Source: a virus
DNA: 53,642 nucleotides
Reading direction: 5' to 3' (one strand)
IMG/VR virus record: IMGVR_UViG_3300025098_000062
Coordinates: 1 to 53,642 of that record
Within the stretch, counting starts at the first letter, position 1; each line of letters begins with the position of its first letter. Shown here piece after piece: positions 43,441 through 51,697 of the stretch. Position numbers and translations under genes: made by a program. The notes beneath the pieces are model-generated. The model made no database searches and was not told the origin of the DNA. It worked only from the letters and a program-made list of their open reading frames with translations.

Positions 43441-43456
43441 AAACGTAAATACGTTT
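43441..43456. promoter_or_regulatory. AAACGT-AAAT-ACGTTT dyad at the promoter start point
   Basis: Perfect 6-bp inverted repeat with four-base spacer, right at the predicted start of the transcript, 24 bases before the scaffold ATG. Operator or 5' RNA hairpin. Confidence 0.5.
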
Positions 43457-43479
43457 GTCTCGTAAACAACGGAGGTAAC

Positions 43480-44433
43480 ATGACAAAGGAAGAAAACTGG
43501 GAGAAAGTAGAAGCTCCTGTAAAAGAAGAAGAAGAAAAAATAGAAGTAGAAGTAGAAAAAGATGATGCTACTCCTTCTTCAGTAGAACCAAAAGCAGAAG
43601 CACCAGCAGAAAAAGAATTAGAAGGCATTGAAACTAAAGGTGCTCAAAAAAGAATAAGACAATTAATTAAACAAAGAAAAGATAAAGAAGACCAGATAAC
43701 TCAACTTGTACAACAAAACGAACAACTACAAGGTTTAGTTAAACAAAGAGAAACAGAATTTACTTCTGTTAATCAAAAGAATTTAGAAGTAACAGAAAAA
43801 CAATTAACTGATAAATTACAAATGGCTCGTACAGCATACAAGAATGCTTATGAAGCAGGTGACCAAGACAAACTTTTATCAGCTCAAGAGATGCTTAATG
43901 AAGCTCAAGTTGATTTAAAGAATGTTAATGTTACAAAAGAAAGATTTAAAAATGTGCAACAAGCACCAAGACAGCCTGTCGCATCACCACAACAACAGCA
44001 GTATCAACAACCAGCACCAGCAGGAGACCCTAAAGCACAAGACTGGGCAAGAAATAATGAATGGTTTGGTAAAGATAATGTAATGACTGCATCAGCTCTA
44101 GCAATAGATGCTGAACTAAAAGCAGAAGGTTATGAAACTGGTGATGATGAATTTTATCAGGAAGTTGACAAAAGAATTCGAGAAGCATTTCCTACAAAGT
44201 TTCAAGAAGTGCAAGAGAATAATCGGCAGCAGGTTACGTCAAGACCTGCTCAAGTAGTAGCAGGAGCATCACGTTCTACTCCTAATTCCAAGAAAGTTAG
44301 ATTATCTAAGAATGAAGTTAATATAGCTACTAAATGGAATATACCACTTGAAAAGTATGCTCAAGAGAAAATGAAAGCTGAACAAGCTGATGGTGAGTAT
44401 ACAACAATTAATACGCAACGTGGAGGTAAATAA
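43480..44433 (+). CDS. Scaffold protein
   Basis: 317 residues, very acidic N-terminus (EEEEKIEVEVEKDDATP), long coiled coil (residues about 50-150), Q/P-rich hinge (SPQQQQYQQPAPAGDPK), and a structured end with NEWFGKDNVMTASALAIDAE and VDKRIREAFP. That order and its place before the capsid are typical of phage scaffolds. AACGGAGGTAAC precedes the ATG. Ends by TAATG with the next gene. Confidence 0.8.
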   Translation: MTKEENWEKVEAPVKEEEEKIEVEVEKDDATPSSVEPKAEAPAEKELEGIETKGAQKRIRQLIKQRKDKEDQITQLVQQNEQLQGLVKQRETEFTSVNQKNLEVTEKQLTDKLQMARTAYKNAYEAGDQDKLLSAQEMLNEAQVDLKNVNVTKERFKNVQQAPRQPVASPQQQQYQQPAPAGDPKAQDWARNNEWFGKDNVMTASALAIDAELKAEGYETGDDEFYQEVDKRIREAFPTKFQEVQENNRQQVTSRPAQVVAGASRSTPNSKKVRLSKNEVNIATKWNIPLEKYAQEKMKAEQADGEYTTINTQRGGK

Positions 44434-44927
44434 TGACAACACGAACAAATACACGTAGTTCACAACTTAGAGAAAACAACATTAAACAAGAAACTGAATA
44501 TACATTTGAAGAGCCTAATCAACTTCAAATACCAGAAGCAGTTGAAGAACGCTACGCCAGCGAAGGCATATCTTTAGGATGGTTAAGAATAACTCTTAAA
44601 GGTCAAGAAGATTATGCACATATAGGGCGAAAAATGCAAGAGGGATGGCAGTTTGTTGCTAGTGATGAAGTACCTGAGATGGGAGCAACATCTATCGTGA
44701 GAGATGAAGGTCGATACAAAGGAGCTGTCTGTCGTGGAGACTTGGCGTTAGGTAAAATACCTACTGGACGTATCGAAGCAAGAAAGGCACACTATAAGAA
44801 TAAGGCTGACAAATTAATGGATGCTGTTAATTCTCAACTTATGGGAACTAATCCTTCTAGGATGCCAATCAGTAACTCAAGTAAAACTCAAACAATCAGA
44901 GGACGAACTCCTAAATTTCAAGAGTAA
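44433..44927 (+). CDS. Head-region hypothetical protein (164 aa)
   Basis: Between scaffold and capsid genes. IPEAVEERYASEGISLGWLRITLKG and GWQFVASDEVPEM, then LGKIPTGRIEARKAHYKNKA with a basic end. The pattern recurs in marine phages at this place. A head assembly or decoration role is likely; no enzymatic motif. Confidence 0.7.
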   Translation: MTTRTNTRSSQLRENNIKQETEYTFEEPNQLQIPEAVEERYASEGISLGWLRITLKGQEDYAHIGRKMQEGWQFVASDEVPEMGATSIVRDEGRYKGAVCRGDLALGKIPTGRIEARKAHYKNKADKLMDAVNSQLMGTNPSRMPISNSSKTQTIRGRTPKFQE

Positions 44928-44955
44928 GTTCTCTACATTTTCATAGGAGAAAATC

Positions 44956-45573
44956 ATGGCACATGCTAAAGCATTTCAAGGTTTTGTTCCTGCAAGAAAA
45001 AAGGGTGGAGCTTACAACACTGGTTCTTTCACAGAAATTTTTTCACCTACGTCAGGTGGAGCATGTAATAACAACATATTTTCTGGAGACCCTGTTGTAC
45101 TTCCTGGTGCAAACTTTGCAACCATTTCACCTTTTATCGCAGCGACATTAAAACCTTCAGGAATATTTGCTGGTTGTTCTTATGTCCTAAATGGCGAACA
45201 AAAGTTTAGTCGTTATTGGGGAACAGGGACTTCAGCAGCTGGTTATTCAGATGTTAAATTTTTTATAATAACTGACCCTGACCAAACTTATTACATTCAA
45301 TGTTCATTGTCACTTTCAGCAAATGAATTAATGGTAACTAAAAACTATAATGTTACAGTTAGTTCAACAGCAAGTTCTGGTAGTACAGTAACTGGACAAT
45401 CAAGTTACTACTTAATGGCTTCTTCAGGAGCTGAAACAGAACAAGCAGCAAGAGTAATAGGTAAGAAAAGAGATGGAGAAGAAACTGATGATTCAGATGC
45501 TTATCCAATCGTTGAAGTATTTTTAAACACGCACAGAGACAGATACGTCACTGCTACTGCGTCAACAGCATAA
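44956..45573 (+). CDS. Head-region protein, possible decoration protein (205 aa)
   Basis: TAGGAGAAAATC precedes the ATG. 205 residues, beta-type, G/S/T-rich, with GGAYNTGSFTEIFSP, LPGANFATISPF and a conserved-looking IVEVFLNTHRDRY end. It lies 12 bases before the capsid gene. Decoration or vertex protein by position. Confidence 0.6.
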   Translation: MAHAKAFQGFVPARKKGGAYNTGSFTEIFSPTSGGACNNNIFSGDPVVLPGANFATISPFIAATLKPSGIFAGCSYVLNGEQKFSRYWGTGTSAAGYSDVKFFIITDPDQTYYIQCSLSLSANELMVTKNYNVTVSSTASSGSTVTGQSSYYLMASSGAETEQAARVIGKKRDGEETDDSDAYPIVEVFLNTHRDRYVTATASTA

Positions 45574-45585
45574 GGAGAATAAGAC

Positions 45586-46533
45586 ATGGCTATAAATAGA
45601 GCTAGTATTAGTAAAGAACTCCTTCCTGGATTGAACCAAGTATTTGGGACGGAGTATGGTGAGGTAGCTGACGAACATGCACCTCTTTTTGAAATAGAGA
45701 ACTCAGATAGAGCTTTTGAAGAAGAAGTTCTATTTACAGGGTTTGGCACTGCACCTACTAAAGGTGAAGGTGAATCCATTTCTTACGATAACGCACAAGA
45801 AAGTTATACAGCTCGTTACGACAACGAGACTATTGCTTTAGCTTTTGCAGTTACTGAAGAAGCAATGGAAGATAACCTTTATGATACTTTTGCAAAGTTA
45901 AGAGCAAAAGGTTTAGCTAGAGCAATGGCAAACACTAAGCAGGTTAAAGCTGCTAAAATCTACAACAATGGTTTTAGTACAGCAGGTGCTGATGCAATAG
46001 GAGATGGGCAACCATTTTTTAGTGACTCTCATCCAACAATATCTGCAGGTGTTCAAACTAACACTGCAACTGGAGCAGCTTTATCAGAAGCAGCTATTGA
46101 GACTGCAGTAATACAAATTCAGAAACAAGAAGATGATAGAGGTATCTTAATTGGTGCTCAATCAGTATCACTTCATGTTCCTACAGATTTGATATTTACT
46201 GCTAATCAAATATTAGGAAGTGACTATTCAACTGCTATTGGAGTTAATCCAACAACAGCAGCAAATGGTGCTACTAATGTTAATGACATCAATGCTATTA
46301 AGAGTATGGGAATGATGCCAGGTGGTATATTTGTAAACAGAAGGTTTTCAGATATTAACGCATGGTTCATTAAGACTGACATACCTAATGGTACTAAGAT
46401 GTTTAATAGAACTCCTCTACAAACTAAGATGGAACCTGACTTCGATACAGGTAACCTTAGATTTAAAGCCAGAGAAAGATATTCTTTTGGAGTATCTGAC
46501 TGGAGAGGTTGGTTTGGTAACGCAGGTGCGTAA
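45586..46533 (+). CDS. Major capsid protein (HK97 fold)
   Basis: 315 residues after an AAGGAG site. N-arm LLPGLNQVFGTEYGEV, then E-loop/P-domain pattern YTARYDNETIALAFAVTEEAMEDNLYDT, and a C-terminal FKARERYSFGVSDWRGWFGNAGA. Size and location after a scaffold are as expected. A 'Mu gpT-like' HK97 fold is my best match. A stem-loop follows the gene. Confidence 0.85.
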   Translation: MAINRASISKELLPGLNQVFGTEYGEVADEHAPLFEIENSDRAFEEEVLFTGFGTAPTKGEGESISYDNAQESYTARYDNETIALAFAVTEEAMEDNLYDTFAKLRAKGLARAMANTKQVKAAKIYNNGFSTAGADAIGDGQPFFSDSHPTISAGVQTNTATGAALSEAAIETAVIQIQKQEDDRGILIGAQSVSLHVPTDLIFTANQILGSDYSTAIGVNPTTAANGATNVNDINAIKSMGMMPGGIFVNRRFSDINAWFIKTDIPNGTKMFNRTPLQTKMEPDFDTGNLRFKARERYSFGVSDWRGWFGNAGA

Positions 46534-46544
46534 GCATTAATAAC

Positions 46545-46577
46545 TTAGGGAGGGTGATGCTCACACATCCTCCCTAA
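46545..46577 (+). terminator. Stem-loop downstream of the capsid gene
   Basis: Perfect 9-bp stem TTAGGGAGG/CCTCCCTAA with an inner GTG/CAC, 11 bases after the capsid stop. The T-run afterwards is short (CTTTA), so it is probably a partial terminator or mRNA-end stabiliser. Confidence 0.6.
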
Positions 46578-46592
46578 CTTTAAGGATTTAAT

Positions 46593-46862
46593 ATGGCTAA
46601 TAATATTACAAGTAAATTTCTAGCTGGTACTGGTGTTATTGTAACAACAACTAATATTACAAGAGTAGTAGCTATCCATGCATATTCAACTGTTAATGGA
46701 ACATTTGCTATTTCAGATAGTACTGGAGATAAAATAAAATTTCAAGTTCCTACTAGTGGTCAAGCAGATATTTATATAGGTGACCAAGGCGTAAGCTTTA
46801 GTGCTACAGTTAGTGTATCTACACCTGGAGCTAATGGTGGCGTAACACTATTTGTAGGATAA
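46593..46862 (+). CDS. Small head protein (89 aa)
   Basis: Beta-rich (FLAGTGVIVTTTNITRVVAI, GQADIYIGDQGVSFSATVSV), no charged helices. Directly after capsid. Probably a decoration or head-completion protein. Confidence 0.55.
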   Translation: MANNITSKFLAGTGVIVTTTNITRVVAIHAYSTVNGTFAISDSTGDKIKFQVPTSGQADIYIGDQGVSFSATVSVSTPGANGGVTLFVG

Positions 46863-46866
46863 GATA

Positions 46867-47547
46867 ATGCCTAACTATGCATATCTTAAAACAGATATAA
46901 TAAACACAACAGAGAACGATTCAGCTGAGTTTGAGAATCAAATTCCTTTTTTAATTGAAAAAGCTGAAATACGTTTAACAAAAGATTTAGATGATGTAGG
47001 ACTAACTGAGTTTAGTTCTTTTTCTTTTACAGCTTCTAATCCTGTAGTTAGTCTTCCAGCTGACACAAGAATTATAAGAAGTGTAAATTATAAGACAAGT
47101 GTATCTTCTAATATAACAACTCTTCTACAACGACCTTATGAGTATGCTATAGATTACTTTCCTCATGCAAGTGCATCTACAGGTACTCCTAGGTATTATT
47201 CCAGAAAAACACAAACAGCTATTTATGTAGTACCAACTCCTGCTTCTACTTTAACAGGAGAAATATCTTATGTGCGTAGACCAATAGGTTTAGCTAGTGC
47301 AACAGGTGTAAGTGTAACTACATCTAATTACTTTAGTGAGTTTTGTTATGATGCATTATTTTATGCATGCATGATGGAAGCAGCAAGGTTTAATAAAAGT
47401 ACAGAAGATTTACAACTATATCAAGGTGACTATGTAAATGCAGTAGAAGGTTTACGTAATCAAGCAAGAAGGTCAAGACAAGATAATATGGAGACTGCAG
47501 CTAATCCTAGTGGTGGTCCTAATGTTTTAGTTAAAGGGAGTAATTAA
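46867..47547 (+). CDS. Head-tail adaptor protein (SU10-adaptor-like)
   Basis: 226 residues. FLIEKAEIRLTKDLDDVGLT near residue 30 and VVSLPADTRIIRSVNYKT at about 60, then a beta region and helices SEFCYDALFYACMMEAARF, LYQGDYVNAVEGLRNQA. This matches the adaptor family that binds below the portal in phages such as SU10. A second protein with an adaptor-like plan is at 51697. Confidence 0.75.
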   Translation: MPNYAYLKTDIINTTENDSAEFENQIPFLIEKAEIRLTKDLDDVGLTEFSSFSFTASNPVVSLPADTRIIRSVNYKTSVSSNITTLLQRPYEYAIDYFPHASASTGTPRYYSRKTQTAIYVVPTPASTLTGEISYVRRPIGLASATGVSVTTSNYFSEFCYDALFYACMMEAARFNKSTEDLQLYQGDYVNAVEGLRNQARRSRQDNMETAANPSGGPNVLVKGSN

Positions 47548-47549
47548 TT

Positions 47550-47783
47550 ATGGCTAAATATAAAAAACCTAAAGTAAAAGAAATAACAGATAAAATTATT
47601 CCAACTGAATCACTAGAAGAATATATGGAAAGAAATAACATAACAGTAGATGAAATGTTTGGAATAAAAGGAGAAGACTATGCTACAGGTGGTATAGTAA
47701 AAGTTAAAAAGAAAAAAAAGAAAATGAAAAAACCTAGAGGTGTAGGAGCAGCATTAAGAGGTTATGGAAAGGCATGTAAATAA
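47550..47783 (+). CDS. Small basic protein with ALRG tag (77 aa)
   Basis: 77 residues; ESLEEYMERNNITVDEMFGI, a GGIVKVKKKKKKMKK basic part and a C-terminal RGVGAALRGYGKACK. The GxGxALRGxG end is shared with the LysM protein at 15174 and the 578-residue protein at 47887. Probably a virion component. Confidence 0.65.
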   Translation: MAKYKKPKVKEITDKIIPTESLEEYMERNNITVDEMFGIKGEDYATGGIVKVKKKKKKMKKPRGVGAALRGYGKACK

Positions 47784-47890
47784 TGACAATAGGTAGGTCA
47801 AGTATTAGAATGCAATTAACTAAAAGATTACAAAATAAAAAAGTTAAAAAAAAGAAAAAGAAAAAAATATATAAAAGAAAAAAAGTATGA
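47783..47890 (+). CDS. Very basic small protein (35 aa)
   Basis: Joined by TAATG to the previous gene and by ATGA to the next. More than half K or R, with a run of lysines (NKKVKKKKKKKIYKRKK). The two overlaps make translation likely. May bind DNA or RNA. Confidence 0.5.
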   Translation: MTIGRSSIRMQLTKRLQNKKVKKKKKKKIYKRKKV

Positions 47891-49623
47891 TTAAAAATTC
47901 TGCAGCATTACAAAGAAAAATAGCTAGAGGTGGTAAAAAACTTTTAGAAGTTTTATTAGAAAGTACAACTAGTAAAGGTGATGAAAAACCTCCTATATAT
48001 AATAAAACTGGTTACTCCTCTTCTTTGGAAGAAGTAACAGATACAAAAGGATATTACACTGCAAGTGAACGAGAAAAAGGAATAGATAAAACATTAAGAT
48101 TATCTGGTTATTATAATCCTAAAGTTAGTAAATCTGGAATTAAAAATCTTACTAAAAAAATAAAAAGTGTTGCAACTCGTGTTGATAACAAAAAAGAAAA
48201 AGATGCAATGTTAAGTCTTGCTTCTGATTTAAATAAAAGTGTTACTAAACAAAAAAAATCTTGGGAAAAAGATAGTTCTTTTCTTGGTAAATTTTTTGAT
48301 TCTTCTGCTTTTACAGATATAACTAAAAAAGGAAGAGGAGTACAAGATGTTTTATTTGAAACTGATGATACCCCAACTATGGCAGATTTTAAACAAGCTG
48401 CTAAAATTTTTAATCAAGAAGATTTTGTAGCAGCAGCTCAAAAAGATGCAAGTATCAGAAAAATATATGATACAGAAACACGTAAAAGAAATCCTATGAA
48501 TGAGTTAAAGGTTAGTTTACGTGATATAAAAAAAATAGCATTAGAAAAAATTAATCAATTAGCTCCTTCTAAAACTAAAGAAATAATAGATGTATTAAAT
48601 ATGCCTGCAGATGATGTAGGATTTACAGGTACTTCAAAGGGTGGAAGGGAACTTCGTTATCCTAAACAATACATAGGTAAAGATGATATAATTACTTATC
48701 GAACAAAAGAAGATAAAACATCTTTACCACCTTCAGATAATCCTGCTGGTTTTACACCAGAATATTATATACCTTCAGCTGGAGACCCTTCAGAATTTAA
48801 TAGACCTGAAATAATAGGTAATACATTACGTGACATGGAAAAAGCTGATAGAGATGTAATACGAAGAAGTGAACCTAATTTATTAGATACTCAATCAACA
48901 CAAGTTGAACAAAGAGGTCTTACATTACCTAAAGATATGACACCAACACAGTTAAAAAATCTTTCATTAGAAGAAAGAAGATTTATAGAACAAGCTCAAG
49001 ATATTTATGATGAAGCTTATGTTAGAGCTCAACAAAATGGTTTTAATAAAAGAGATTCAGATGCTATAGCTCAAGAAGAAATAGTAGCAGTTATGTTTGG
49101 TCGTGCTGCAGATACAGATTCTATAAGTGGTAATGTATTAAAACCAGATGATGTATTAGCACGTAAATATAAATCATCTATTACTGGTAGAAAAAAAGGC
49201 TTATTGCCAGAAGAAAAACCTGAATACTTAAAAGGTGAACAACGTGATTTATTTAAAGATAAACAATATCCTATAACAGGAAGATTTACAAGAGGTGATA
49301 TAAAATACTTTCCTTCTCCTGTACGTTCAACTAATTATAGTAATAAAACTTTTCCACAAGGACCTCAGTCTATACAAAGTAGTGCAAGTAGTCTTTTAGA
49401 AAATCCTGATAGTTTTGTTGGTAATGAAATATTAAGATTATATAAAGATATATTAATGAAAAAAAGAGGATTAGCTAAAGGTGGTTTAGCAAGTTTAAAG
49501 AAAAAGAAAAAAAGAAAAATACCTAAAATATTAAAAAATAAAAGTTTAAGAGCAAGAAAAGAAAATAAAAAACCTAAAGGTGTAGGACAAGCATTAAGAG
49601 GATTTGGAGCAGTAAATGCCTAA
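47887..49623 (+). CDS. Virion-region protein with basic C-terminus and ALRG tag (578 aa)
   Basis: 578 residues, hydrophilic, K/D/S-rich. Sections: helical AALQRKIARGGKKLLEVLLE; a middle with TPTMADFKQAAKIFNQEDF; DAYVRAQQ-like helices; and a C-terminal basic segment GGLASLKKKKKRKIPKI ending KPKGVGQALRGFGAVNA. Resembles polyvalent internal proteins but no enzyme motif is seen. The C-terminal plan (GG-I/L, lysine run, GVGxALRGxG) repeats that of the 77-residue protein upstream. Confidence 0.6.
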   Translation: MIKNSAALQRKIARGGKKLLEVLLESTTSKGDEKPPIYNKTGYSSSLEEVTDTKGYYTASEREKGIDKTLRLSGYYNPKVSKSGIKNLTKKIKSVATRVDNKKEKDAMLSLASDLNKSVTKQKKSWEKDSSFLGKFFDSSAFTDITKKGRGVQDVLFETDDTPTMADFKQAAKIFNQEDFVAAAQKDASIRKIYDTETRKRNPMNELKVSLRDIKKIALEKINQLAPSKTKEIIDVLNMPADDVGFTGTSKGGRELRYPKQYIGKDDIITYRTKEDKTSLPPSDNPAGFTPEYYIPSAGDPSEFNRPEIIGNTLRDMEKADRDVIRRSEPNLLDTQSTQVEQRGLTLPKDMTPTQLKNLSLEERRFIEQAQDIYDEAYVRAQQNGFNKRDSDAIAQEEIVAVMFGRAADTDSISGNVLKPDDVLARKYKSSITGRKKGLLPEEKPEYLKGEQRDLFKDKQYPITGRFTRGDIKYFPSPVRSTNYSNKTFPQGPQSIQSSASSLLENPDSFVGNEILRLYKDILMKKRGLAKGGLASLKKKKKRKIPKILKNKSLRARKENKKPKGVGQALRGFGAVNA

Positions 49624-49915
49624 GAAAAGAAAAAGAACAGGTACAGGAATGAAAGGCATGTCTATTGGTAGTGGCGATAAACGTCCTACTAAAAGTGGTG
49701 CAGGAATGACTGCTAAAGGTGTAGCTAAGTATAGAAGAAATAATCCTGGTAGTAAATTAAAAACTGCTGTAACAGAAAAAAAACCTACAGGTAAAAGAGC
49801 TTCAAGGAGAAAGAGTTATTGTGCTAGGTCTGCAGGACAAATGAAGAAGTTTCCTAAAGCAGCTAAGAATCCTAACTCAAGATTAAGACAAGCAAGACGT
49901 AGATGGAGATGTTAG
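49616..49915 (+). CDS. DUF6321-like basic protein (99 aa)
   Basis: 99 residues, strongly basic. MTAKGVAKYRRNNPGSKLKT followed by GKRASRRKSYCARSAGQMKKF and a RQARRRWRC end fit the DUF6321 family of marine phages. Starts inside the end of the previous gene. It carries a GGAG eight bases before its stop that may serve the next, oddly started gene. Confidence 0.75.
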   Translation: MPKKRKRTGTGMKGMSIGSGDKRPTKSGAGMTAKGVAKYRRNNPGSKLKTAVTEKKPTGKRASRRKSYCARSAGQMKKFPKAAKNPNSRLRQARRRWRC

Positions 49916-50596
49916 ATTTCATATTTAATTAGTAACATACCACATTTTAAATGTTGGGTACGTAAAGAGTTTACACACAACCATTTAAAATATCATGGTG
50001 AGTTTTTACATGGAATAGCATTTGCAGTTAATACAATACCAGATAGATGTTTATCTTTTCAAGTTATGTTTACTGGTATAGATGAAGAAGATAATATACA
50101 TGGTGGTGCAATGTGGGCAAGAATGCCAATAACAGCATTAGTCGCAGATGAAATATTAGATGAAGCTCCAGAAAGAATGGATACACATTTAGCACAACCT
50201 TGGGATTGCTCATCAAGAACACATACTGTAGTAAAACTTGATTTATTAACAGCAAGTCCTTGGATGTGTAAGATAGATAATGAATTTTATAAAGGTAAGT
50301 ATATGTTTACAGTTGACTTTACAGATAGTGATATAAGTGATTGTCCTGCACAACATAAACAAAACCATGTAATACAATTAACTGATGCAGGTAAATGGAC
50401 AGGTAATATAATAGCATTACCTAATAATAGAGTTCGAGCAACAAGTCCTGCTTTATGGGTAACAGGTGAAGGTGCACCAGATTTTAGACCAAGCCAACAT
50501 ACTCATGCAGCAGAAATACATGATAGTTACACAGACCCAGAAATAACATTTAACAACTTATATAAGGAGAATAATAATGGCAGGAATGAAGACTAA
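49916..50596 (+). CDS. Virion-region protein lacking a normal start codon
   Basis: The conserved-looking protein plainly begins well before the first ATG at 50066: IPHFKCWVRKEFTHNH and HGIAFAVNTIPDRC are coded upstream in the same frame, and I recall homologues starting there. The frame opens right after the TAG of the DUF6321-like gene, and the only candidates are ATT codons at 49916 or 49928. GGAG (49905-49908) has ideal spacing to 49916. Another option is ATG 49909 in another frame (MLDFIF) with a +1 shift near 49927. The rest reads QPWDCSSRTHTVVKLD, TVDFTDSDIS and WVTGEGAPDFRPSQH, a beta-rich virion-type protein. Function unknown. Confidence 0.6.
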   Translation: MSYLISNIPHFKCWVRKEFTHNHLKYHGEFLHGIAFAVNTIPDRCLSFQVMFTGIDEEDNIHGGAMWARMPITALVADEILDEAPERMDTHLAQPWDCSSRTHTVVKLDLLTASPWMCKIDNEFYKGKYMFTVDFTDSDISDCPAQHKQNHVIQLTDAGKWTGNIIALPNNRVRATSPALWVTGEGAPDFRPSQHTHAAEIHDSYTDPEITFNNLYKENNNGRNED

Positions 50597-50747
50597 ATAT
50601 ATGTCTAAAGGTACAGGAATGAAAACTAAATATATGTCTAAAGGTAGTACAGGAATGAAGACTAAATATATGTCTATGGGTAGTGGAGCACCTGGTAGTC
50701 CAAAAACATTAAGTAGAAGATTTGGTACTAAAGCTAAAAAGAAATAA
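50577..50747 (+). CDS. Repeat peptide GMKTKYMSKG x3 (56 aa)
   Basis: AAGGAGAATAATA precedes ATG 50577. Three near-identical copies of GMKTKYMSKG are followed by a G/S linker and a basic RRFGTKAKKK end. The DNA copies are nearly identical, about 36-39 bases each, so the repeat is recent. Part of the basic protein cluster. Confidence 0.65.
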   Translation: MAGMKTKYMSKGTGMKTKYMSKGSTGMKTKYMSMGSGAPGSPKTLSRRFGTKAKKK

Positions 50748-50749
50748 CT

Positions 50750-50929
50750 ATGGGTAAACTTTGTCCAAAAGGTAAAGCAGCAGCTAAACGAAAGTTTGAT
50801 GTTTATCCATCTGCTTATGCTAATATGTATGCATCAGCAGTATGTTCTGGTAAAGTAAAACCAGGAGGTAAAAAGAAAAAGAAAACTACTAAGAAAAAAA
50901 GAAAAACTGTTAGAAAGAAAAAGAAATGA
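50750..50929 (+). CDS. Small basic protein (59 aa)
   Basis: LCPKGKAAAKRKFDVYPSAY and ASAVCSGK followed by a lysine/arginine tail with no further structure. The Y-P-S-A-Y-A-N and two cysteines mark a marine-phage small protein type. Ends by ATGA with the next gene. Confidence 0.65.
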   Translation: MGKLCPKGKAAAKRKFDVYPSAYANMYASAVCSGKVKPGGKKKKKTTKKKRKTVRKKKK

Positions 50930-51189
50930 GCTTACGTAAATGGGTAGGTGAGAAATGGGTAGACATAGGTGCACCAAAAAAGAATGGAAAGTATCAACCT
51001 TGTGGTAGAAAAAAAGCTAAAGGTAGTAAACGTAAATATCCTAAATGTGTACCATTAGCAAAAGCACAACGTATGTCAAAGTCTCAAAAAACTTCAGCAG
51101 TAAAAAGAAAGAGAGCTAAAGCACAAGGAGTAGGTGGTAGACCTACCTTTGTAAAAACATTTAAAAAAAGAACAAAGAAAAAAACATAA
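50926..51189 (+). CDS. DUF5872-like basic protein (87 aa)
   Basis: WVGEKWVDIGAPKKNGKYQP then CGRKKAKGSKRKYPKCVPLA, a conserved CGR..YPKC pair, and KTSAVKRKRAKAQGVGGRP. This is the pattern I know as DUF5872. Likely binds nucleic acid or virion protein; not known. Confidence 0.75.
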   Translation: MSLRKWVGEKWVDIGAPKKNGKYQPCGRKKAKGSKRKYPKCVPLAKAQRMSKSQKTSAVKRKRAKAQGVGGRPTFVKTFKKRTKKKT

Positions 51190-51258
51190 TCGTTTGACTC
51201 CTTGAGTTGGAAGTAAGCATTGACTGAAGAAACGCACTAACTTTAATTAGGAGGTGTT
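51190..51258 (+). other. Structured 69-base non-coding spacer
   Basis: The only sizeable gap in this operon, with a composition richer in G and C than its flanks. It contains TTGACT twice (51194-51199 and 51220-51225), an ACTC-CTT-GAGT dyad, and CGTTT...AAACG ends that could close a larger hairpin. Ends with a strong AGGAGG for the next gene. Possible processing or regulatory RNA element. Confidence 0.4.
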
Positions 51259-51435
51259 ATGGATAATCAAACATTATACATTTTACAAAAAGAAAAAAGA
51301 GAAATATTTATGGTACGTAAATTAAAAAAAATTAAAAAAGAATTACTTGGTGCATCTAAAATGCATAAAAAACAAGCAACTACTATTGGTAAAATGATTA
51401 AGAAAAAAAAGAAGAATGTTAAAAAAAGAACCTAG
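51259..51435 (+). CDS. Small basic coiled-coil protein (58 aa)
   Basis: TAGGAGGTGTT gives a near-perfect ribosome site. Helical N-terminus (LYILQKEKREIFMVRKLKK) and a lysine-rich end. Overlaps the next gene by 20 bases. Member of the basic cluster. Confidence 0.6.
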   Translation: MDNQTLYILQKEKREIFMVRKLKKIKKELLGASKMHKKQATTIGKMIKKKKKNVKKRT

Positions 51436-51697
51436 AAAAGGAACAGGTAAAAAACCAAAGGGTTCAAGTCGTAGACTTTATACAGATGAGAATCCTAAAG
51501 ATACAGTATCTATAAAGTATGCAACTGTAGAAGATGCTAAGAAAACTATAAGAAAAGTTAAAAGAATTAAAAAACCTTATGCTAGAAAGATACAAATACT
51601 TACTGTATTAGAACAAAGAGCTAAAGTACAAGGTAAAACTAAACAAGCACAATTAGCTAAAGCAGCTAAAGAACAATTAAAAAGGAACAGAGCATAA
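51416..51697 (+). CDS. Basic conserved marine-phage protein (93 aa)
   Basis: KGTGKKPKGSSRRLYTDENP, SIKYATVEDAKKTIRKVKR, KPYARKIQILTVLEQRAKVQ: a recurring small marine-phage protein, mostly helical. The SRRLYTDENPKDTV block is the strongest marker. No function known. TAATG join with the connector gene. Confidence 0.7.
   Translation: MLKKEPRKGTGKKPKGSSRRLYTDENPKDTVSIKYATVEDAKKTIRKVKRIKKPYARKIQILTVLEQRAKVQGKTKQAQLAKAAKEQLKRNRA

Noticed and set aside
51220-51247. TTGACT-16-TTTAAT promoter-like match
   Set aside because: The start point would fall inside or after the AGGAGG site of the next gene, leaving no usable leader.
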